Shown here piece by piece: positions 1 through 11,469 of a stretch of DNA of 64,000 bases. The stretch comes from Liolophura sinensis. Its lineage: Eukaryota; Mollusca; Polyplacophora; Chitonida; Chitonidae. How positions within the stretch are numbered: position 1 is the stretch's first letter; each line of letters starts with the position of its first letter. The stretch lies in the NCBI RefSeq assembly GCF_032854445.1, contig NC_088298.1:6871504-6935503 (forward strand). The letters run 5' to 3'. Under the pieces are notes generated by a model. That model saw only the letters and a program-made list of their open reading frames with translations, searched no databases and was not told the DNA's origin. Position numbers and translations under genes: made by a program.

Positions 1-23
1 TCTTCATTTAAAAGTGTAAGAGG

Positions 24-252
24 GGGCCTCCATAGCTCAGTTGGTTAGCGCGCTATCGCAGCGTAATTACCCTGGAGCGTCTCACCAATGCGGTCGCTGT
101 GAATTCAAGTCCAGCTCATGCTGGCTTCCTCTCCAGCCGTACGTGCCAGCAACCAGCGGATGTTTGTGGGTTTCCCCGGGCTCTACCCGCCGTCGTATAA
201 GTGGAATATTCTTGAGTACGGCGTAAAACACCACTCAAATAAATAAAATTAA
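24..252 (+). mobile_element. Family A tRNA-derived SINE (V-SINE/RUDI-like), full length
   Basis: The head has a pol III A box (TAGCTCAGTTGGTTAGCG) and a degenerate B box near 102-116 (GAATTCAAGTCCAGC). The body carries the family's signature blocks: CTGGCTTCCTCTCC, GTGGGTTTCCCCGGGCTC and GTACGGCGTAAAACACC, and it ends in an AAATAAATAAA tail. Relative to other copies it lacks part of the body after GCCGTACGTG and the CCATAATGCTGG block. The SINE class is clear from the sequence; the RUDI name is from memory. Confidence 0.85.
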
Positions 253-350
253 TAAGACCTATAGGAAATCATGCTTACTCAAAAAGTAAATTGCTATTGA
301 CATCCTGTAATTAAAAAAAAACACGAATGTATACGGTTATAAAAATTGAT

Positions 351-1289
351 TCAGCATCAGGATAAGGTGTGTCAGCATCAGGATAAGGTGTGTCAACATC
401 AAGAAAAGGTGTGTCAGCATCAGGATAAGGTGTGTCAGCATCAGGATAAGGTGTGTCAGCATCAGGATAAGGTGTGTCAGCATCAGGATAAAGTGTGTCA
501 GCATCAGGATAAGGTGTGTCAGCATCAGGATAAGGTGTGTCAACATCAGGATAAGGTGTGTCAGCATCAGGATAATGTGTGTCAGCATCAGGATAAGGTG
601 TGTCAACATCAAGAAAAGGTGTGTCAGCATCAGGATAAGGTGTGTCAGCATTAGGATAAGGTGTGTCAGCATCAGGATAATGTGTGTCAGCATCAAGAAA
701 AGGTGTGTCAGCATCAGGATAATGTGTGTCAGCATCAGGATAATGTGTGCCAGCATCAGGATAAGGTGTGTCAACATCAGGATAATGTGTGTCAGCATCA
801 GGATGATGTGTGTCAGCATCAGGATAAGGTGTGTCAACATCAAGAAAAGGTGCGTCAGCATCAGGATAAGGTGTGTCAGCATCAGGATAAGGTGTGTCAG
901 CATCAGGATAATGTGTGTCAGCATCAAGAAAAGGTGTGTCAGCATCAGGATAAGGTGTGTCAGCATCAGGATAAGGTGTGTCAACATCAAGAAAAGGTGT
1001 GTCAGCATCAGGATAAGGTGTGTCAGCATCAGGATAAGGCGTGTCAGCATCAGGATAATGTGTGTCAGCATCAGGATAAGGTGTGTCAGCATCAGGATAA
1101 GGTATGTCGGCATCAGGATAAGGTGTGTCAGCATCAGGGTAATGTGTGTCAGCATCAAGAAAAGGTGTGTGAGCATCAGGATAATGTGTGTCAGCATCAG
1201 GATAAGGTGTGTCAACATCAAGAAAAGGTGTGTCAGCATCAGGATAAGGCGTGTCAGCATCAGGATAAGGTGTGTCAGCATCAGGATAC
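351..1289. repeat. Minisatellite, 21-bp unit, about 45 copies
   Basis: Head-to-tail copies of GGATAAGGTGTGTCAGCATCA (21 bp) with substitutions such as GGATAATG and AAGAAAAGG but almost no length change. Because 21 is a multiple of three and the unit lacks stops in several frames, long frames appear on both strands (a CQHQDKV-type repeat on plus, an ILMLTHL-type repeat on minus). No splice sites, signal peptide or unique coding flank support translation. Confidence 0.95.
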
Positions 1290-1566
1290 GCAGTGAAAAA
1301 AATGTCTTACATGTTTTTTTTAATAACTCTCTTGTTGACTTTGACACTACATCAAGGACGTGATATCAACAAAAACCTGTAGTGTTTGGATTATAAATAA
1401 GTTGCACTTTGGCTCATAATATTCATTTAACGTCACTTGTCCTCCACTCCCATGATGTGCATACCTGTACGCCACACGTAAGAAAGTTTGTGGGCAGCTT
1501 ATTAAAACTGGGTGGTTTATAACACCACTACCCGTAAGACGGACCGCCACCTAGATTTATTTATCA
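1290..1566. other. Intergenic, no assignable feature
   Basis: AT-rich flank of the 21-bp array. I see no gene, RNA or recognisable repeat here. Confidence 0.5.
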
Positions 1567-1725
1567 ATCAGCAGGTTGCTGACAAACTTTCCCATGTTCA
1601 GCCGGAGAGGAAGCCAGCATGACCTGAACTTGAACTCACAGCGCTCGCATTGGTGAAAGGCTCCTCGGTCATTGCGCCAATGACCGAGTGCCAACCCCTT
1701 CGGCCACGGAGGCCCCCTACCACCA
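1567..1725 (-). mobile_element. Family A SINE, head plus part of body
   Basis: Read on the minus strand it starts with a GGGGGCCTCCGTGGCCGAAGG-type head, runs through the GAGTTCAAGTTCAGGTCATG block and CTGGCTTCCTCTCCGGC, and stops after the GCAACCTGC block. The 3' part of the body and the tail are missing. Confidence 0.75.
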
Positions 1726-4164
1726 TCTTGAGCATACTTATTCATCTATTTCACAAAGATGGGTTGTAATCTGTTGTTAAATTTAAGCGTTTAGATGTGT
1801 TTTACTTTGCTGCAACAAGCAAAAGACTTGTTGAACAACAGCGTTGTGCATGATGTAAACCACCAACCTCTGGTAAGTTACTGACGAACTTCCCAACGAC
1901 TGGTGTACATACATGCACACTGTATCTACAGGAGACTTGTTCGAATTGTAGGCACTTACAACTGGTTCCAGTAATGTATTAGTGTCCACAGAGTCAAACA
2001 AGTTATAAACAAGACCACGCCATTAAAGGCAAATAAAACATTAAAATGAAGTTTGTGTCAGATGAAAGACCATTAAACACTGTCCAGGAAATTAGTTGGA
2101 TCTATTTTCTTTACACTTTATTCAACCTAATAAAATGCATTTGAATATTTTATTCTATAGTGGCCTTTTCTGACCTCAATGGGACTAGTGATGTCATATA
2201 AGATTTTGCTACTTAACACTGTTACGACCCAAACTGTCTGTATTATAAAGAGATGACTTGTTCGAAATACACGACAGTTTAGCCGCACAAAAAAGTAGCC
2301 AATACCAGCAGATTTTATTTTACAACAATTTATTAGGTTTAACAAGAACAGATAACAAGACTTTTACAAATACTAAAGTACTTAAGTTTAACAAGAAAGG
2401 ATAGCAGTATCTATACAGATACTAAAGTACTTACATGTACAACGGTGTCAAGTCCAAACGGACGCATATACTCCACAATGATGAAAACCATGCAGGCATA
2501 AATGCACAGAGGCAATATTCATAAGAGAGAAAGTCCACAGTATAACTGAGTGTATTACGAAATATACACAAAATTCCACAGACAGGATCCGTGTACTAAT
2601 AAACACTGTGTACACAAGAGCACAAATTAAATATACAAGTTCAGACTGAACAAGTGCTCGGTGGAGATAAGATATAACAAAGCCAGAGGCTATAAAGACA
2701 CAAAAATTCAGCACAAAAGCCTATTAAAGTAATACACAGCGAAAGCATCCAAAATAATTCTCCTTTCTTCTCCTTGGCCAGCTTTCATAGGTCTTATATA
2801 GACTGGTGGAATTGTCTAGAATAAGAAAACTTCTGAACACTTGTTGTAAACAAACAGGCCCGGAACTGAGCGTATTCTGGAACATTCTAAGGCAGAGGCA
2901 GACAGCAGGCCCTGAACTCAGCATATGTAAACCGTGGCAAGCTAAAATTAGAAGCTGACGGCAGTTGTGCACGTAACAACACATATTAGACTGCCACATT
3001 TCATTGTTCAAAATTCATACACATATAGACCTATGAATGCATTCGCTGATCTGATCTTAAAACGAATTATTTTAGGCAAAAAGTATAGATGTGACTTACA
3101 GATATCTTCTGGGTCACATGAGACCGTCGTAAAATCTGACCTTTTCACAATTTTACTTGGTTAAAAACATTCTGGAAATATAAATCCAATTATTTTCCTC
3201 GACAGTTTTTAATGTTATATCATCTGATATATACTTCATTTTATAATGGTTTTTGCCTACAATTATGCCCACATAAATATAGCTTTGGCGATAACTCATG
3301 CTTCCGAAGATTAGCCCACAATGCTTTAACACACGCATAGCCATGTAAATTTCTGTAAATTTCAGCGAACAGTACACAACTGAATTTAAAGCTGGTAAAC
3401 ATTCATGGTAGGTTGTCGATAAAGGTATGGTTGACCAGGTATTAGAATACGATTAGTACGTTGTGTAGGCATGTTGGAATAATGTGACGATTAAGGGCAA
3501 AATGTACAAAAAGTAAAAAGCAATGTGTGCCTCAAATGACAGTATCCACCTACTTTATAAATGACTTTTTCTTAGACATTGTTGTAACCAGACACAGTAG
3601 AACAGTAGAAATGATTTTGTAAGGTTGGGTTTTCAGACCATTATTATAAGCACTAAAAATCCACTAAAACTTATTTGAATAATGCTAATCTTATTCATTA
3701 CATATCTTCTGGCAGAGAATTAATTGTTTACAAAATAAGGCAAATGTCTGTGAAGAAATCAAAAGCTGACGCCGCATTACTTAACTGGGGTCTAAACAGG
3801 GCACTGTAATCTAGTAGGATTTAAATACTTTATATGACGTAGAAAAATTCGAAAAAAAAATGAATTTAAGGGAAGATTTTGCCTGGTGGTTCGAGTGGAA
3901 CTGTTACCGTCTTATCACCAATGTTTACTTCAAACCATAAATAAAAAAAGAATCATTCGTGAAACTTGCCTTTGAATAATTAGGACGTACCGACTTGCAA
4001 TGAATATCTGTGTTACTCTCTAAAACTAGCTAAAAATCAGGTTTAGCATTGTGAATTAGAAGTGCTCACACCGCACTTTGTTTGCAATAATATAGATGTT
4101 CAGTATGTCATTGACAAATTGTAGTTTTTTTTAACATGAGTGATTTTACATACTGCTATGTATA
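1726..4164. other. Intergenic; decayed sequence, one 48-bp duplication
   Basis: No exon with both splice sites was found. A 48-bp unit is duplicated head to tail at 2337-2384 and 2385-2433 (both copies share GTTTAACAAGAA and ACTAAAGTACTTA). The block at 2820-2930 also contains two related stretches (CAGGCCCGGAACTGAGC and CAGGCCCTGAACTCAGC). The rest has no feature I can support. Confidence 0.4.
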
Positions 4165-4357
4165 ACTATATTTATTTATTTATTTATTTAATTGGTGTTT
4201 TACGCCGTACTTAAGAATATTTCACTTATACGACGGTGGTCAGCATTAAGGTGGGAGGAAACCGAGCACAACCTGGGGGAAACCCACGACCATCCGCAGG
4301 TTGCTGACAGACCTTCCCACGTACGGCCGGAGAGGAAGCCAGAAATGAGCTGGACTT
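4165..4357 (-). mobile_element. Family A SINE, tail and body, head missing
   Basis: On the plus strand it reads as TTTATTTATTTATTTA, then ATTGGTGTTTTACGCCGTAC, the CAGCATTAAGGTGGGAGG block, GACCATCCGCAGGTTGCTGA and CGGCCGGAGAGGAAGCCAG. It stops inside GAGCTGGACTT, so the tRNA head is absent: a 5'-truncated minus-strand copy. Confidence 0.85.
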
Positions 4358-4434
4358 TGTATAACTATATACGTGTTAAAACTAAAAGAAACAGTACAGA
4401 GATTGTAGAAATTGTCATGAATGGTTAGAATGGT

Positions 4435-4600
4435 TACTATACCTACATCAGCTCTCTGTAAAATCATTCATACTCACCAACGAAATCGCCACTTGTCAGC
4501 GAAACCAAAACATCTTCAGGCAGCCTGTGTTGGAGGTCCATATTTTAATGCAAGAAAAATGTAGTTAGAATACTTTTCTAATTCCTTTATGGCATCTTTG
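4435..4600 (+). repeat. Dispersed family D copy
   Basis: Contains the family D order: CAGCTCTCTGTAAAATCATTC, then a CTCACCAACGAAATCGCC block, then ATGTAGTTAGAATACTTTTC. Related sequence occurs at 5295-5560, inverted at 5865-6125, and twice at 10295-10560. No coding capacity is seen. Confidence 0.6.
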
Positions 4601-4636
4601 ATGTAATAATTATTAAAAACAAGTGGCATGCCGGAT

Positions 4637-4731
4637 AATGGGAGGAGTCCAGTATGATGTGAGGAGACCGGTATAATGGGAGGAGTCCAGCATAAGGGGA
4701 GGAGTCCAGTATAATGGGAGGAGTCAAGTAT
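4637..4731. repeat. Short minisatellite, 19-bp unit, 5 copies
   Basis: Five tandem copies of AATGGGAGGAGTCCAGTAT with substitutions (for example GATGTGAGGAGACCGGTAT). It separates a D copy from an E copy. Confidence 0.85.
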
Positions 4732-4732
4732 A

Positions 4733-4845
4733 TTTCTACATAGCGCGACACCAGTTACCTAAACTGTGGTCGTCTTTACCCCGAATACTGTTTCTGTCGT
4801 CGCCATATTTGAAATTGTTTTCAAGTTTTAGTATATAATATATTT
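4733..4845 (+). repeat. Dispersed family E copy
   Basis: Shares CACCAGTTACCTAAACTGTG, GTCGTCTTTAC and CGCCATATTTGAAATT...CAAGTTTTAGTA with 11091-11192. In both places a family A SINE is inserted just after the AGTTTTAGTA end. Confidence 0.6.
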
Positions 4846-4973
4846 ATTTATTTATTTGAGTGGTTTTTACGTCGTACTCAAGAGTATTTTGCTTATACGA
4901 CGGCGACCACCATTATGGTGGGAGGAAACCGGGTAGGGCCCTGGGGAAACCTACGACCATCTGCAGGTTGCAT
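4843..4973 (-). mobile_element. Family A SINE, 3' part only
   Basis: Reads (plus strand) TTTATTTATTTATTTGAGTG, TTTACGTCGTACTCAAGAG, CACCATTATGGTGGGAGG, GACCATCTGCAGGTTGC, then changes abruptly to unrelated AT-rich DNA. Head and 5' body are absent. Confidence 0.8.
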
Positions 4974-5294
4974 ATAATATAACATTAATAAATCAGTCCA
5001 TTTTACCATATATATCTATATGTTTTCACGACAATATGGTTTCAGTGGTCGCTTTTAGCAAATTCTGTGATTAAAGTAAACAGTGCAGTGTATTTATGGT
5101 ATTAAATATTTCCGGTGCAATAGCGGCTCTGATCCAAGCCGGATTGACCAGTACTCTTGTGGAATCCTTGGGTGACCAGTTTGCCCATAGAAGGCCATCG
5201 CTAAAGTAGGATTGGACTACATACCACGAAGCGTTGTCCCAGCGACTTTAAAACTGAAAAGTGCAGTATTATCAAACTCTCCTCACTACAGTCG
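4974..5294. other. Intergenic, no assignable feature
   Basis: Short stretch between a SINE fragment and the large inverted repeat. No gene or repeat could be assigned. Confidence 0.4.
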
Positions 5295-6125
5295 GCTGGT
5301 TCTAACCAGTCACCTATATTCAGCTATCTGTAAAATTAGTCACACTCACTACCAAAATTGCCTTTCTTTAGGGACACGTGAAACCACGACACGCTGTACA
5401 CATTAATATGCTGGATGTTCAAATTATTACAAAGAAAATGCAGTTAGAACCCTTTTTCTCATTCATGATGTTAAACTCCATAAGCCTGGCTTCGACACCA
5501 AGAACCCATTGCTTGGGGTGACGTCATAATTATTCAAAAACAAGTGGAATGCTGGACAGTGAGGGTGAAGAGTGATTTGTTTCGCAATGACTGCACCAAC
5601 ATACAGTCAGAACAAATCCCACGCTGTAACATAACCTACACTTGTGTTTCCACGTACAGATTGCATTGTTTTCATACCAGAAATTTCCTAACACCCAAGT
5701 CTAAAGCCATACTGCTTTGAGATCATATACTACGAGGGATAAAATAAAGTTTTTTTATATTTTACTAAAACAAACGAAATTATTTCAAAAATTGCAGTAT
5801 ACAGTGATGTCGATAACTGTTTAGGTAACTGGTGTCTCCCACCTTCAAATATATTGAGCTCTAACATGCCACTGTTTGTTTGTTTTTTTTTTTCAATAAT
5901 TATGACACCACCCCAAGCAATAATTTCTTGCCATCGAAAATCAGCTTATGCGGCTTAACATTATGACTTAGAAAAAGTGTTTTCACTTCATTTTCTATGC
6001 AAAATTATGAACTTCCAACATATCTATGTGTAGCGCTCTTGTTGTTACGTGTTATTGACTAAAGGCAGTTTTGGTAGGGAGTATAGCTGATTTTACAGAT
6101 AACTGAATATAGGCGACTGGTGGAG
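5295..6125. mobile_element. Large imperfect inverted repeat built of two family D copies
   Basis: The left arm (about 5295-5580, plus) and the right arm (about 5860-6125, minus) are the same sequence in opposite orientation. Shared blocks in order from the outside are CAGTCNCCTATATTCAG, ATCTGTAAAAT, CCAAAANTGCCTTT, GACACGT/AACACGT, AGAAAATGNAGT and TTGCTTGGGGTG followed by GTCATAATTATT. The roughly 280-bp loop has no long reading frame. Either a foldback transposon or two D copies inserted in opposition. Confidence 0.65.
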
Positions 6126-7284
6126 AAAAAAAACAGACGATAGCCTAATATAACGCTCTTATTTTTTCATTTGGGTTTCTATTTTTTTTGTCATAAAGCA
6201 TATCAATAGCATACTGTACATACAGATATAGCACCATATATATAAATATTGCTGATCTATTTATGATGTATTGTTTATGGATTTCCACTAATGCTGTGAT
6301 CCATAAACGTAGCGCTAAAAGCTATCAGTTATACAGAAATACCACGGGTAAGGCTTAAGTGGGGTATCTAAGGGTCTAGAGTAAAGGCATTCAGAACCTC
6401 ATCGGAAATCAGTCTAAGAGACGATTGTATACTATGATTGTGATATGCGAGGGTTCCCCGTGGCAAATGTAAACAGTCATATCATGTCGGTTTTCGTTTT
6501 TCTACCTATAATAATCCATATATTTTGATTAAAATGTTTATTTTTATTATGGTTAGAAAGAGGATTAAACTTCCGTTATACAAATGTAATATAAAACATT
6601 ATGATTTAAGAGTTACCAAGCGCCGATTCCACGAAGCCGTTTCTAATTTCAGTCAGAACTAGAAATGCTATCGTTTGCCCCACCCTTCCTCCTAGCCATG
6701 GCCCCCCCCTTCTGTTATCTGAAGACAAATGTGTCCAAAATTCAACATCCAGTACCAATAACTAAGCATCGTACAGAGTTCTTAAATTTCAAGTCAGAAA
6801 GGGTTTTGCGGAATCGGATTTCGTTTTGTAGCGGCAAAGCGTAATCAACTTAGGCTTTTCTCATGTTTATTTTGATTTAAATTGAATGGTGCCAATGTTT
6901 ATTTTGAGTTTCTAGGCAACAAAGAAATTAAGAATTATATAAATGTAATATGAAAAATGGGGAACAGTCGACTCAAAACCGTCGGTTTTGTGGGAAATAT
7001 GCATATTTACAAAATGAAAACAAGGCCGCAAGCTATTAAATCTATGCGGCCAAACTGTCATTCTTTACCAACTCAGGAACATTTGCAATTTGTGTGAATC
7101 GTACGTGGTGAAATTTTCTCGTAAAACACGCGTGCTTCATACGTGACACGTGCGTGAGTTGTCAACATATGTGAATGATAAGTAAATTATCTCCTGCGAG
7201 ATTCGCTGGGATTTATAGACATCGAAATTTAGGGAACCAGACACTACACTAGTTAAGTGGTCCTCGCTGGCTTAGATGGCTGAA
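6126..7284. other. Intergenic, no assignable feature
   Basis: AT-rich, with many stops in all frames and no tandem or dispersed repeat I recognise. Confidence 0.4.
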
Positions 7285-7480
7285 GCAGAGGGGCCCGTTT
7301 CTCAAAAGGTCTAAAGGCTAAGCTTAGACGGTTAAACCAGTTAGTCGACTAACAATTTTGTCTAACCCCTTTCACAAAAGTAAATATTTGGCTACCGGCT
7401 ACAGCTATTTGTCTTAGATTTGAAAGTTAACCCAAACTCCCTAGCAAATTCAGGCGGTGGCTAAGTGACAGCAAATTTTA
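7285..7480. repeat. Possible MITE-like relic
   Basis: Begins GGGGCCCGTTTCTCAAAAGG and contains CTAAGCTTAGAC and a second CCCCTTTCACAAAAG. The GGGGCC...GTTTC start resembles the nested element at 57792-57888. No clean terminal inverted repeat could be traced. Confidence 0.3.
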
Positions 7481-7802
7481 AAAGTGTTGTGTTTATTTTT
7501 TTTCGAGTGTGTCTGTATGTTTGGTAGCATATCAGTGGAACCAGGTTACCTTCTCGGCAATTGGTCGCACTAGGCACTGGCCTAGCCACCACGGAATCAT
7601 TATTCAACTTGACCTGGTGTGGTCAAGGGGTTGGGGGGAGAACGCTGAAATGACCAACAGTAATGCAATAAAGATGCATAAAGAACAAATCGGAATGGTT
7701 TACTCAGAATGTAAAGAAACCATTTCCGCGTATAAACTCTGAAAAAGAATCCCGTCTCTAACCCGTGGTAAATGCTTTCATTTACCATTATTCCCCCTAC
7801 TC

Positions 7803-8012
7803 TAAGTGTTACACAGTACTGCAGCCCGCCGTACTGCTCTGGGTTCGTTCCAGCTGTTGTAGTACCGCACCCCCTTCTCGACTGTTATCCAGCAGCCACA
7901 CGGCAGTCCCGTCCTTTTCGCGTAGATGTACACGGGCAGCCCCAGCTCCTCCCGACAGAACGGCAGCTATGGCAGCCACACCTCCACGGCGGCCCTGACT
8001 GGTGACAGTCAA
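7803..8012 (-). pseudogene. GC-rich open stretch, possible decayed exon, product unknown
   Basis: A sharp GC-rich island in AT-rich DNA. On the minus strand two frames stay open through it. One of them, about 54 codons between a TAG and a TAG, includes ELGLPVYIYAKRTG and VEKGVRYYNSWNEP. The piece ELGLPVYIY weakly recalls the 'PVYLYG' segment of glutamate formiminotransferases, but the rest does not follow, so I assign no function. A possible acceptor (CTGTCACCAG) precedes it on the minus strand. No donor or start decides a model. Confidence 0.2.
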
Positions 8013-8321
8013 AGACAGCTTGGTTGTCGTCTTTATATAATACATACAGCTGCAGTTCATTTTCAGTCAGACCTACCCATGGTAAAATATTATATCCCGC
8101 CCAGTCTTAATGTATACGGTTGAGTTGGAAAGTAAGAACTACTAGGCCGGCCCAGTATGTCAAACTCTTATGAAAGACATTTATCCTACTAACAGACCTT
8201 AGACGACTACAGAAAGTCCATTTTGGTTGACCGCCGGCATACAGATGTCCGTGTCTACGGATCCAATGATCATATTATTCTGACATAAGGTCAGTTCAAT
8301 CCTATTCACTGTTTTCGCTAT

Positions 8322-9346
8322 TGTTATACACTGTAATCATGGTGGGTATACAATGTCATCATGGCGGATATACAGTGTCATCATGACGGTTATACAGTGT
8401 AATCATGGCGGTTATACAGTGTAATTATGGCAGTTATACAGTGTAATCATGGTGGTTATACCGTATAATTATGGCAGTTAAACAGTGTAATAATGGCGGT
8501 TATTCAGTGTCATCATGGCGGTTATACAGTGTAATCATGGCGGTTATACAGTGTAATTATGGCAGTTATACACTGTAATTATGGCGGTTAAACAGTGTAA
8601 TCGTGGTGGTTATACAGTGTCATCATGGCGGTTGTACGGTGTTATTATGACAGTTATACAGTGTCATCATGGCGGTTATACAGTGTAGCCATGGCGGTTA
8701 TACACTGTAATCATGGCGGTTATATAGTGTAATCATGGCGGTTATAAAGTGTAATTATGGTGGTTATACAGTGTAATTATGGCGGTTATACACTGTAAAC
8801 ATGGCAGTTATACACTGTAATCATGGCAGTTATACAGTGTAATCATGGCGGTTATACAGTATCATCATGGCAGTTATACAGTGAAATCATGGCGGATATA
8901 CAGTGTAATCGTGGTGGTTATACAGCGTCATTATGACGGTTATACCGTGTCAACATGGTGGTTATACAGTGTCATCCTGGTAATAGAGTGTCATGATTAT
9001 ACAGTGTAATCATGGCAGTTATACAGTGTCATCATGGCGGATATACAGTGTCATCATGGCGGATATACAGTGTCATCATGGCGAATGTACAGTGTCATCA
9101 TGGGGGTTATACAGTATAACCATGGCGGTTATACAGTGCCGTCATGGCGGTTATATAGTGTCATCCTGGTTATAAAGTGTCATCATGGCGGTTATTCAGT
9201 GTCATTATGGCGGTTATACAGTGTCATCTTGGTTATACAGTGTAATCATGGCGGTTATACAGTGTCATCATCGTTATACAATGTGATTATGGTTATACAG
9301 TGTAATCATGGCGGTTATACAGTGTCATCATGGCGGTTATACATTG
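8322..9346. repeat. Minisatellite, 22-bp unit, about 46 copies
   Basis: Unit GGTTATACAGTGTAATCATGGC (22 bp), with common variants GTCATCATGGC and GTAATTATGGC. The 3' third (from about 8985) has shortened copies lacking GGCG, which changes the period locally. A family C fragment (TTGGTTGACCGCCGGCATAC) lies about 90 bp upstream. Confidence 0.93.
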
Positions 9347-10294
9347 CATATTGCCACTTCAGACCCCAAAGTTTTGTGTATGTTCAAATAAGATTTAAGC
9401 CCAGCTTAACTTTTAATAGACGTTCTAACATCCTGCCACAAATATACACGGAATTCTTCATGAACCGTAAATACACAATTTTCAAATGTTTGGTATTTTG
9501 CTTTTGAAACACAAACCAATTTTCACAGAAATGACCAACCCGGTAACGAACTGAGACTCGATCTCCCTGTTCCTATTCTAATATTACACACATATGTCTC
9601 TCCAATATCTCTCGGTAAATATCAATCAGTCGAAAAGGAACATTTTACGATTTTTGATGTTTTACACCTTTTCTTCAAAAGGCCGCATAGTTTAGGTTTA
9701 AGTATGTGTCCTCGGTAAATATGCAAAAATGCTGCCAATTTGTGGAAAACCATAATCGTTTATTCATATTATCACCCAGTCTGTCACTGCATGCTTCATT
9801 CCTTAAATTTATATGTCAATTATACAGAAAGAACAAAACGAAATTCCGCAGTGGAAATTAAACCGTGTCCAGAAAATCACGATTCAAGGAATACAAAAAA
9901 ACAATGAAACAATTCTTTTCGTTGGAGGTATCTTAATGTATATGGTGATGTCTGCGTAAAATATCTGTTTGCGGCTCGGTCGAGTTGGGTGGTTTAGAAG
10001 CAAGTTTTGATTCGGTAGACAATAATGGTCGATTTATACTGTCATGAAATGCAAATATCGGACAGTTTTAATGCGGATTTAGACGTGAACATTTTATTCA
10101 AACGACTGAGTTGCCAATGTCTGAACAATTCAGTATATAGAAACCAGCATAAGGATGATTTCTGCGGGGTATGACCTGCTGCACATTGACACTGGCATCT
10201 GTGGATATTATTTACAAATAAAAATTAATATTATTTACACATATCAGATACTTTGCGACTATGTATTAGAAACGACACTACTCATTACAGCCGG
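9347..10294. other. Intergenic, no assignable feature
   Basis: No exon, RNA gene or repeat supported. Confidence 0.4.
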
Positions 10295-10560
10295 TCTTTG
10301 TCATTTGTCGCCTATCTTCAACTCTCTTCAGTCATACGCACTACGAAAATTTTAGTCCATGACGCAAAACACCACTAGATCTACAAGCTAGAAACTCTTT
10401 TTCACCTGTGGCCTATCTTCAGCTCTCTATTCAATCACTCATACGCACTACGAAAATTGTCTTTAGCCCGTGACACGTAACAACACTAATTCTACACATT
10501 GATTTGTTTAAAATGCTGTTAGAATACTGTTTCTAGTTCATACCGTTAAACTAGACAAGC
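10295..10560 (+). repeat. Two head-to-tail partial family D copies
   Basis: 10295-10395 and 10405-10560 both read GCCTATCTTCAACTCTC (or GCTCTC), then CATACGCACTACGAAAAT. The second continues to ATGCTGTTAGAATACTG as in the D copies near 4.5 and 5.4 kb. Confidence 0.6.
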
Positions 10561-10589
10561 ATGTTTTTCAAGTTGAGGGATTATTGTCT

Positions 10590-11090
10590 CGAATGAATGT
10601 ATGCATCGAAACAGACATCCGTATACCAGTCGTTCAACCAATAACGACGTTCCAGGTCAATAATTGCAAGCCCCTGGCTCTCTGGCGCTTTACTTCATGA
10701 TTGTGGCTTATTCCGCTTAACCCGAGGCTAGGGCTTATGGATTCATCGTGTTGAGATCGCCACGTTGGATATACATGTATGAGCAGTTGCAATTAAAGCG
10801 CAACTGAGATACTCTGTTATCGACAACTGATTCTAAGGAGAACACTCGAGCATAGTACACAATTCGAATACTAATTTCAGTCAGTCGACCAGAACATACC
10901 TTGCGTCTTTCCAACATCGTTGAAAACTGGTGACGCTTCTCTTTGCATGATTCTGTTCTATTTTCGTAGTTTATATATTTTTAGTGGTTTGTGTTATACC
11001 TCATTTTTGGAAATTGGCCTTGCAATTATTGACCTGGAACGTCCTTAACGGTTGACGGCTGGTATACGAATGTCTGTTTCGAGGCATATC
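10590..11090. repeat. Family C: short plus fragment facing a longer minus copy
   Basis: 10605-10680 reads in the plus direction (AAACAGACATCCGTATACC, TTCCAGGTCAATAATTGCAAG). About 10735-11085 is the same family on the minus strand (ACATACCTTGCGTCTTTCCA, TTTGCATGATTCTGTTCTA, GACGGCTGGTATACGAATGT). The pair interrupts a D/E unit that is continuous at 4.4-4.85 kb, which suggests a later insertion. Confidence 0.6.
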
Positions 11091-11192
11091 TTGACGGAGA
11101 GCGACACATGTCACCTAAACTGTGACCGTCTTTACTCCTAACACTGTTTCCGAGGCCGCCATATTTGGAATTACTGTCAAGTTTTAGTACAA
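11091..11192 (+). repeat. Dispersed family E copy
   Basis: Reads GCGACACATGTCACCTAAAC, GTCTTTACTCC, CGCCATATTTGGAATTACTG and GTTTTAGTACAAT, matching 4733-4845. Confidence 0.6.
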
Positions 11193-11469
11193 TATAAGCT
11201 TAATTTATTTATTTATTTGATTGGTGTTTTACGCCATACTCAAGAATATTTCAATTATACGACGGCGGCCAGCATTATGGTGGGTGGAAACCGGGCACAG
11301 CCCGGGGAAAACCCACGACCATCACCAGGTTGCTGGAGGACCTTCCCACGTACGGCCGGAGGAGAAGCCAGCATGAGCTGGACTTGAACTCACAGCGACC
11401 GCATTGGTGACAGACTCCTGGGTCATTACACTGCGCTAGCGCGCTAACCAACTGAGCTATAAGCTTAAT
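11193..11469 (-). mobile_element. Family A SINE, full length, with 12-bp target-site duplication
   Basis: TATAAGCTTAAT occurs at 11193-11204 and again at 11458-11469, bracketing a complete minus-strand SINE: tail TTTATTTATTTATTTGATTG, body blocks, and head GCGCTAGCGCGCTAACCAACTGAGC (first part of the reverse-complement A box). Perfect flanking repeats indicate a fairly recent insertion into the end of a family E copy. Confidence 0.92.

Noticed and set aside
24-252. Open frame at 41-226 as a small protein
   Set aside because: It lies wholly within a SINE, as do frames at 22108-22332, 26852-27083, 29503-29733, 32254-32579 and 62795-63034.
337-1363. Long frames on both strands of the 21-bp array as a membrane or repeat protein
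   Set aside because: Frames are open on both strands purely because a stop-free 21-bp unit keeps phase. No signal peptide, splice sites or unique termini.
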